64,000 bases of DNA from RGIG4079 sp045576735 (GTDB lineage Bacteria > Bacteroidota > Bacteroidia > Bacteroidales > Muribaculaceae): positions 53,287 to 117,286 of the forward strand of contig JAZNGZ010000055.1 of assembly GCA_045576735.1 (NCBI GenBank), in the 5' to 3' direction. Shown here one piece after another: positions 61,960-64,000 of this stretch (within the stretch, counting starts at the first letter, position 1; every line of letters begins with the position of its first letter). The position numbers and the translations under genes were made by a program. The notes beneath the pieces were generated by a model. The model did not search any database, had not been told where the DNA came from, and saw nothing but the letters and a program-made list of their open reading frames with translations.

Positions 61960-63075
61960 TTATATTCCGAGTTTGCGACGTATTGACTTGGGGATAGAGT
62001 TTTTGTTTACTACGATTGATATCGTTTTTCCTTTTACATATTCCTCTGAGAGGTAATGATAACCGGTGCCATTACGCTCTGTTCCAAATGAGTTTTTAGT
62101 TTTATAATATTTCACTCCATCCTGGTCGTGAGCTATGCCTGTGATATGTTCGAGGTGGTCATCTACGGTTTGGAATGTTTCGAAATACACCTGACGACTT
62201 TCTTGTGTCACGGGAATTTCAACGGCCTTTGCCGATAATTGCTTTTGTTTGCGAATATCTTCCTTGGTATTTACAGCCACATAGTGTTGAAACGCATATC
62301 CCGGTTCACTTAAATCGCCGTCCCACACCACCGTATAACCGGTGTTGATTGCATGGTCAATTATCTGCATAAACTCATCAAGAGGCACATTATACATCTT
62401 TTCATAGTCCCAATTATCGGGCACCTCAACCATCACTTTTTCATAAAACGGGTGATGTGTAAAGCTTGTAATTTCCACATAGTCATCGGCATTCAACCCC
62501 AAACTTTTACCAAAACTTTCGGCCGTGTATTCCTTGCCTTGATAAACAAATTTTTCAGGCACTTTGCCTAAATAAGCATCGAGCACCCCTTCCACAATCT
62601 CTATTGGCAACGGCTTCTTCATTTCCACTGCTTTAGCATTTATCGCTTTCACCCATTGGTTCAATTCGTCATGATTATGTTTCTCTGAATCATAGGCTAT
62701 GCCTCGATAAGCCTCTTCGGGCATGAGTCCAACGTTTTTCATAACCCATGTGTGCATATGTCCAATGCTGCCCGGAGACACATTACCGCGACCACGGCGA
62801 AGCACATTATCTTTTATGCGACGGATATAATTATGTCGCACCACAAACATTTCCGACAAATCATGCTCACCCTTACCGGTGCGTATTAACTCTGATTCAA
62901 TAAACGAAGTCATCGCATAACACCAACATGTTCCTGTCTTGGCTTGATCCTTCACCGGTGTTGCCGCTAGTTCTTTTTCTATCGTGAATTCATACACATA
63001 AGGTTGCTCCGCCTCATTAGTTTGTGCAAATGCTGCTGTCGATGCCAAAAGGGCTGCAATGGTCCATTTTTTCAT
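61960..63075 (-). CDS. Secreted C1B-type cysteine peptidase (bleomycin hydrolase / aminopeptidase C-like)
   Basis: 371 residues with a signal peptide (MKKWTIAALLASTAAFAQ). The papain-like triad is present: Gln44/Cys50 (VKDQAKTGTCWCYA), His310 (EHITGIAHD) and Asn328 (TKNSFG). Length and the C-terminal motif order fit the bleomycin-hydrolase branch, usually a hexameric aminopeptidase; here it is exported. It follows the HD-protein gene by 48 nt on the same strand. Confidence 0.9.
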   Translation of the reverse strand: MKKWTIAALLASTAAFAQTNEAEQPYVYEFTIEKELAATPVKDQAKTGTCWCYAMTSFIESELIRTGKGEHDLSEMFVVRHNYIRRIKDNVLRRGRGNVSPGSIGHMHTWVMKNVGLMPEEAYRGIAYDSEKHNHDELNQWVKAINAKAVEMKKPLPIEIVEGVLDAYLGKVPEKFVYQGKEYTAESFGKSLGLNADDYVEITSFTHHPFYEKVMVEVPDNWDYEKMYNVPLDEFMQIIDHAINTGYTVVWDGDLSEPGYAFQHYVAVNTKEDIRKQKQLSAKAVEIPVTQESRQVYFETFQTVDDHLEHITGIAHDQDGVKYYKTKNSFGTERNGTGYHYLSEEYVKGKTISIVVNKNSIPKSIRRKLGI

Positions 63076-63123
63076 TTCGTATAGCTATTTAATTGTTTAT
63101 TATTTTAGGGAACTTCTATAAAC

Positions 63124-63558
63124 TTACTTCTTCATCCGTGTCAATTCTTGATAGGCCTTGAGATATTTGCGTAGACGATTAACTACATAATCATTTATTT
63201 CAGTTTCCCTACGCACATCCATATTATCAGTTAGGTCATTAATTTTTACTGCCACAGCCAAGGGATTGGTTTTCACTCGCTCAATGAATTCATCGTAAGG
63301 CTCATCATCAGAGATTTTTGTAACACAACGCAATGCATCAACAATTTCGGTTGGGAACCCTTCATTAAGTAAAGCCTCAAAAGTCCAATCAGTATCCTCT
63401 ACCACATCATGCAAAACACCAACAATTTTCTCCGCTTCGGTTCGCCCGGCATGCATCACATTCATCACATGAACAATATAAGGCATTCCCGAATAATCAG
63501 TCTGCCCTTTGTGTGCCTCAAGTGCGATATTTATCGCCTTTGCCAATAACTCATTCAT
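63124..63558 (-). CDS. Small HD-domain alarmone hydrolase-like protein (Mesh1/SAH type)
   Basis: 144 residues consisting only of a SpoT-type HD hydrolase domain: His30 (YIVHVMNVM), His50-Asp51 and Glu54-Asp55 (LHDVVEDTDWTFEAL) and KINDLTDNMD near 106. Single-domain proteins of this type remove the 3' pyrophosphate of (p)ppGpp or related nucleotides. The same key motif, HDVVEDT, occurs in the RelA/SpoT protein 4 kb away. Own promoter at 63589-63596; it probably reads through to the C1 peptidase. Confidence 0.85.
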   Translation of the reverse strand: MNELLAKAINIALEAHKGQTDYSGMPYIVHVMNVMHAGRTEAEKIVGVLHDVVEDTDWTFEALLNEGFPTEIVDALRCVTKISDDEPYDEFIERVKTNPLAVAVKINDLTDNMDVRRETEINDYVVNRLRKYLKAYQELTRMKK

Positions 63559-63588
63559 AGTTTTTTATATTTTTATCGTTTGGGAATA

Positions 63589-63596
63589 CAAATTTA
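63589..63596 (-). promoter_or_regulatory. -7 box for the HD-domain gene
   Basis: TAAATTTG on the minus strand lies about 30 nt before the ATG at 63558. Confidence 0.55.
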
Positions 63597-63679
63597 ATAC
63601 TTTGCATTGATATTTGCAAAAAACGTGACGGGAGAATACCTTATTTATTGGAAGCGGTGGCATCGCATAACTTGCCATT

Positions 63680-63704
63680 CCTCCATTGGGTGGCTCCGCT
63701 CACC
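63680..63704 (-). other. GC-rich hairpin-forming sequence downstream of the candidate variable region
   Basis: On the minus strand GGGTG and CACCC arms surround an 8-nt GC-rich loop, about 70 nt after the stop. Such structures near the 3' end of a variable region assist homing in studied DGRs; here it is only suggestive. Confidence 0.3.
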
Positions 63705-63769
63705 CTTTTACGGAATTGCAGTTATGCTCTGATTGTTTTTAGCTTAAACGAGATGGATAAACCGAATAC

Positions 63770-64000
63770 CTATGGGCGGAGAGCCAAACGGAAGCTGCGG
63801 CCGTCGCCGCGGCCGCGGCCGCCCGGGCCGTTGTTGCCACGATCCGACACACGGCAGTGCTGCGCGATGTTGAACCAGCTACCACCGCGAAGCACGCGGG
63901 AAGAGTATTTACTCGATGTGGGGCCCGTGGGATTGGTCTGCGAAGATGACGAATATTTTCCATACCAATCACTACACCATTCCCATACATTTCCACTCAT
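63770..64000 (-). CDS. C-terminal part of a SUMF1/FGE-fold protein with a candidate DGR variable region (5' end outside window)
   Basis: 76 in-frame residues run off the right edge; MSGNVWEWCSDWYGKYSS is an internal SUMF1 motif, not a start. RVLRGGSW and FRLAL are the conserved C-terminal strands of the formylglycine-enzyme/C-type-lectin fold. Between them (about 63784-63874) codons are almost all GGC, CGC, GAC, AGC, AAC, TTC, ATC or CAC, each reachable from AAC by changing only its adenines, and translate as SDRGNNGPGGRGRGDGRS. That is the hallmark of adenine-mutagenised variable regions of diversity-generating retroelements, whose Bacteroidetes targets often have this fold. The reverse transcriptase and template repeat are not in the window. 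Confidence 0.8.
   Translation of the reverse strand: MSGNVWEWCSDWYGKYSSSSQTNPTGPTSSKYSSRVLRGGSWFNIAQHCRVSDRGNNGPGGRGRGDGRSFRLALRP

Noticed and set aside
63739..63996. 85-residue minus-strand frame overlapping the SUMF1 C-terminus
   Set aside because: Ala/Arg-rich translation of the GC-rich tract in another frame. The SUMF1 motifs (GNVWEWC, RVLRGGSW, FRLAL) fix the real frame.

Overview
The window looks like a chromosomal segment of a gut-type member of the order Bacteroidales, possibly Muribaculaceae. The reasons are its AT-richness, the many Bacteroidetes-type promoters with a TAnnTTTG -7 box, the near absence of Shine-Dalgarno sites, SPII lipoproteins, type IX secretion (T9SS) sorting tails, an OxyR-type ahpCF locus and a secreted bile-salt-hydrolase-like Ntn amidase. 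No rRNA, tRNA, IS element or CRISPR array was recognised. Family calls rest on motifs read by eye; no database search was possible.

Layout. (1) 1-5.9 kb: a left-truncated choloylglycine-hydrolase-family enzyme, an ECF sigma factor, then a tightly packed operon (dCMP deaminase, S41 protease, 5-formyl-THF cyclo-ligase, RIC/hemerythrin-like protein, LuxR-type regulator). (2) 6-35 kb: mostly housekeeping genes: a TPR protein and gyrA, clpC, htpG, the agmatine-to-putrescine pair aguA/aguB, two T9SS-type secreted proteins, a lytic transglycosylase, uvrA, prfA, pyrF, pgk, a TspO homologue, tatD, a polyprenyl synthase, two lipoproteins and carB. (3) 36-49.4 kb: an accessory defence island. (4) 49.4-57.8 kb: ahpC/ahpF, then two large tandem GLUG-repeat lipoproteins. 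(5) 57.9-64 kb: a RelA/SpoT homologue, metA, a membrane acyltransferase, a bleomycin-hydrolase-type C1 peptidase, a small HD alarmone-hydrolase-like protein and, running off the right end, the 3' part of a formylglycine-enzyme-fold (SUMF1) protein.

The most striking system is the defence island. It is a phase-variable type I restriction-modification locus: hsdR-hsdM-yhcG(DUF1016)-hsdS on the minus strand, three further complete or half hsdS cassettes, and a dedicated tyrosine recombinase. Three nested inverted-repeat pairs sit exactly where in-frame exchange of target-recognition halves is possible: 37722-37751/43174-43203, 38309-38328/39392-39411 and 41467-41477/42587-42597. Four HsdS proteins are predicted. 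In the centre of the invertible segment sits a self-contained ATPase + TOPRIM-like gene pair (RloA/RloB or AbiL-like) with its own promoter, so a second putative defence module rides on the shufflon.

The second striking signal is at the right edge. The C-terminus of the SUMF1-fold protein has a run of codons almost all derivable from AAC by changing only the two adenines. This is the signature of a diversity-generating retroelement (DGR) variable region. The reverse transcriptase and template repeat are not in the window.

Other notable points are a G9 tract between the expected promoter elements of a small membrane protein gene, a RelA/SpoT protein whose synthetase motifs look decayed while its hydrolase motifs are intact, and a GLUG lipoprotein carrying a helical, glycine-rich hydrophobic insert.
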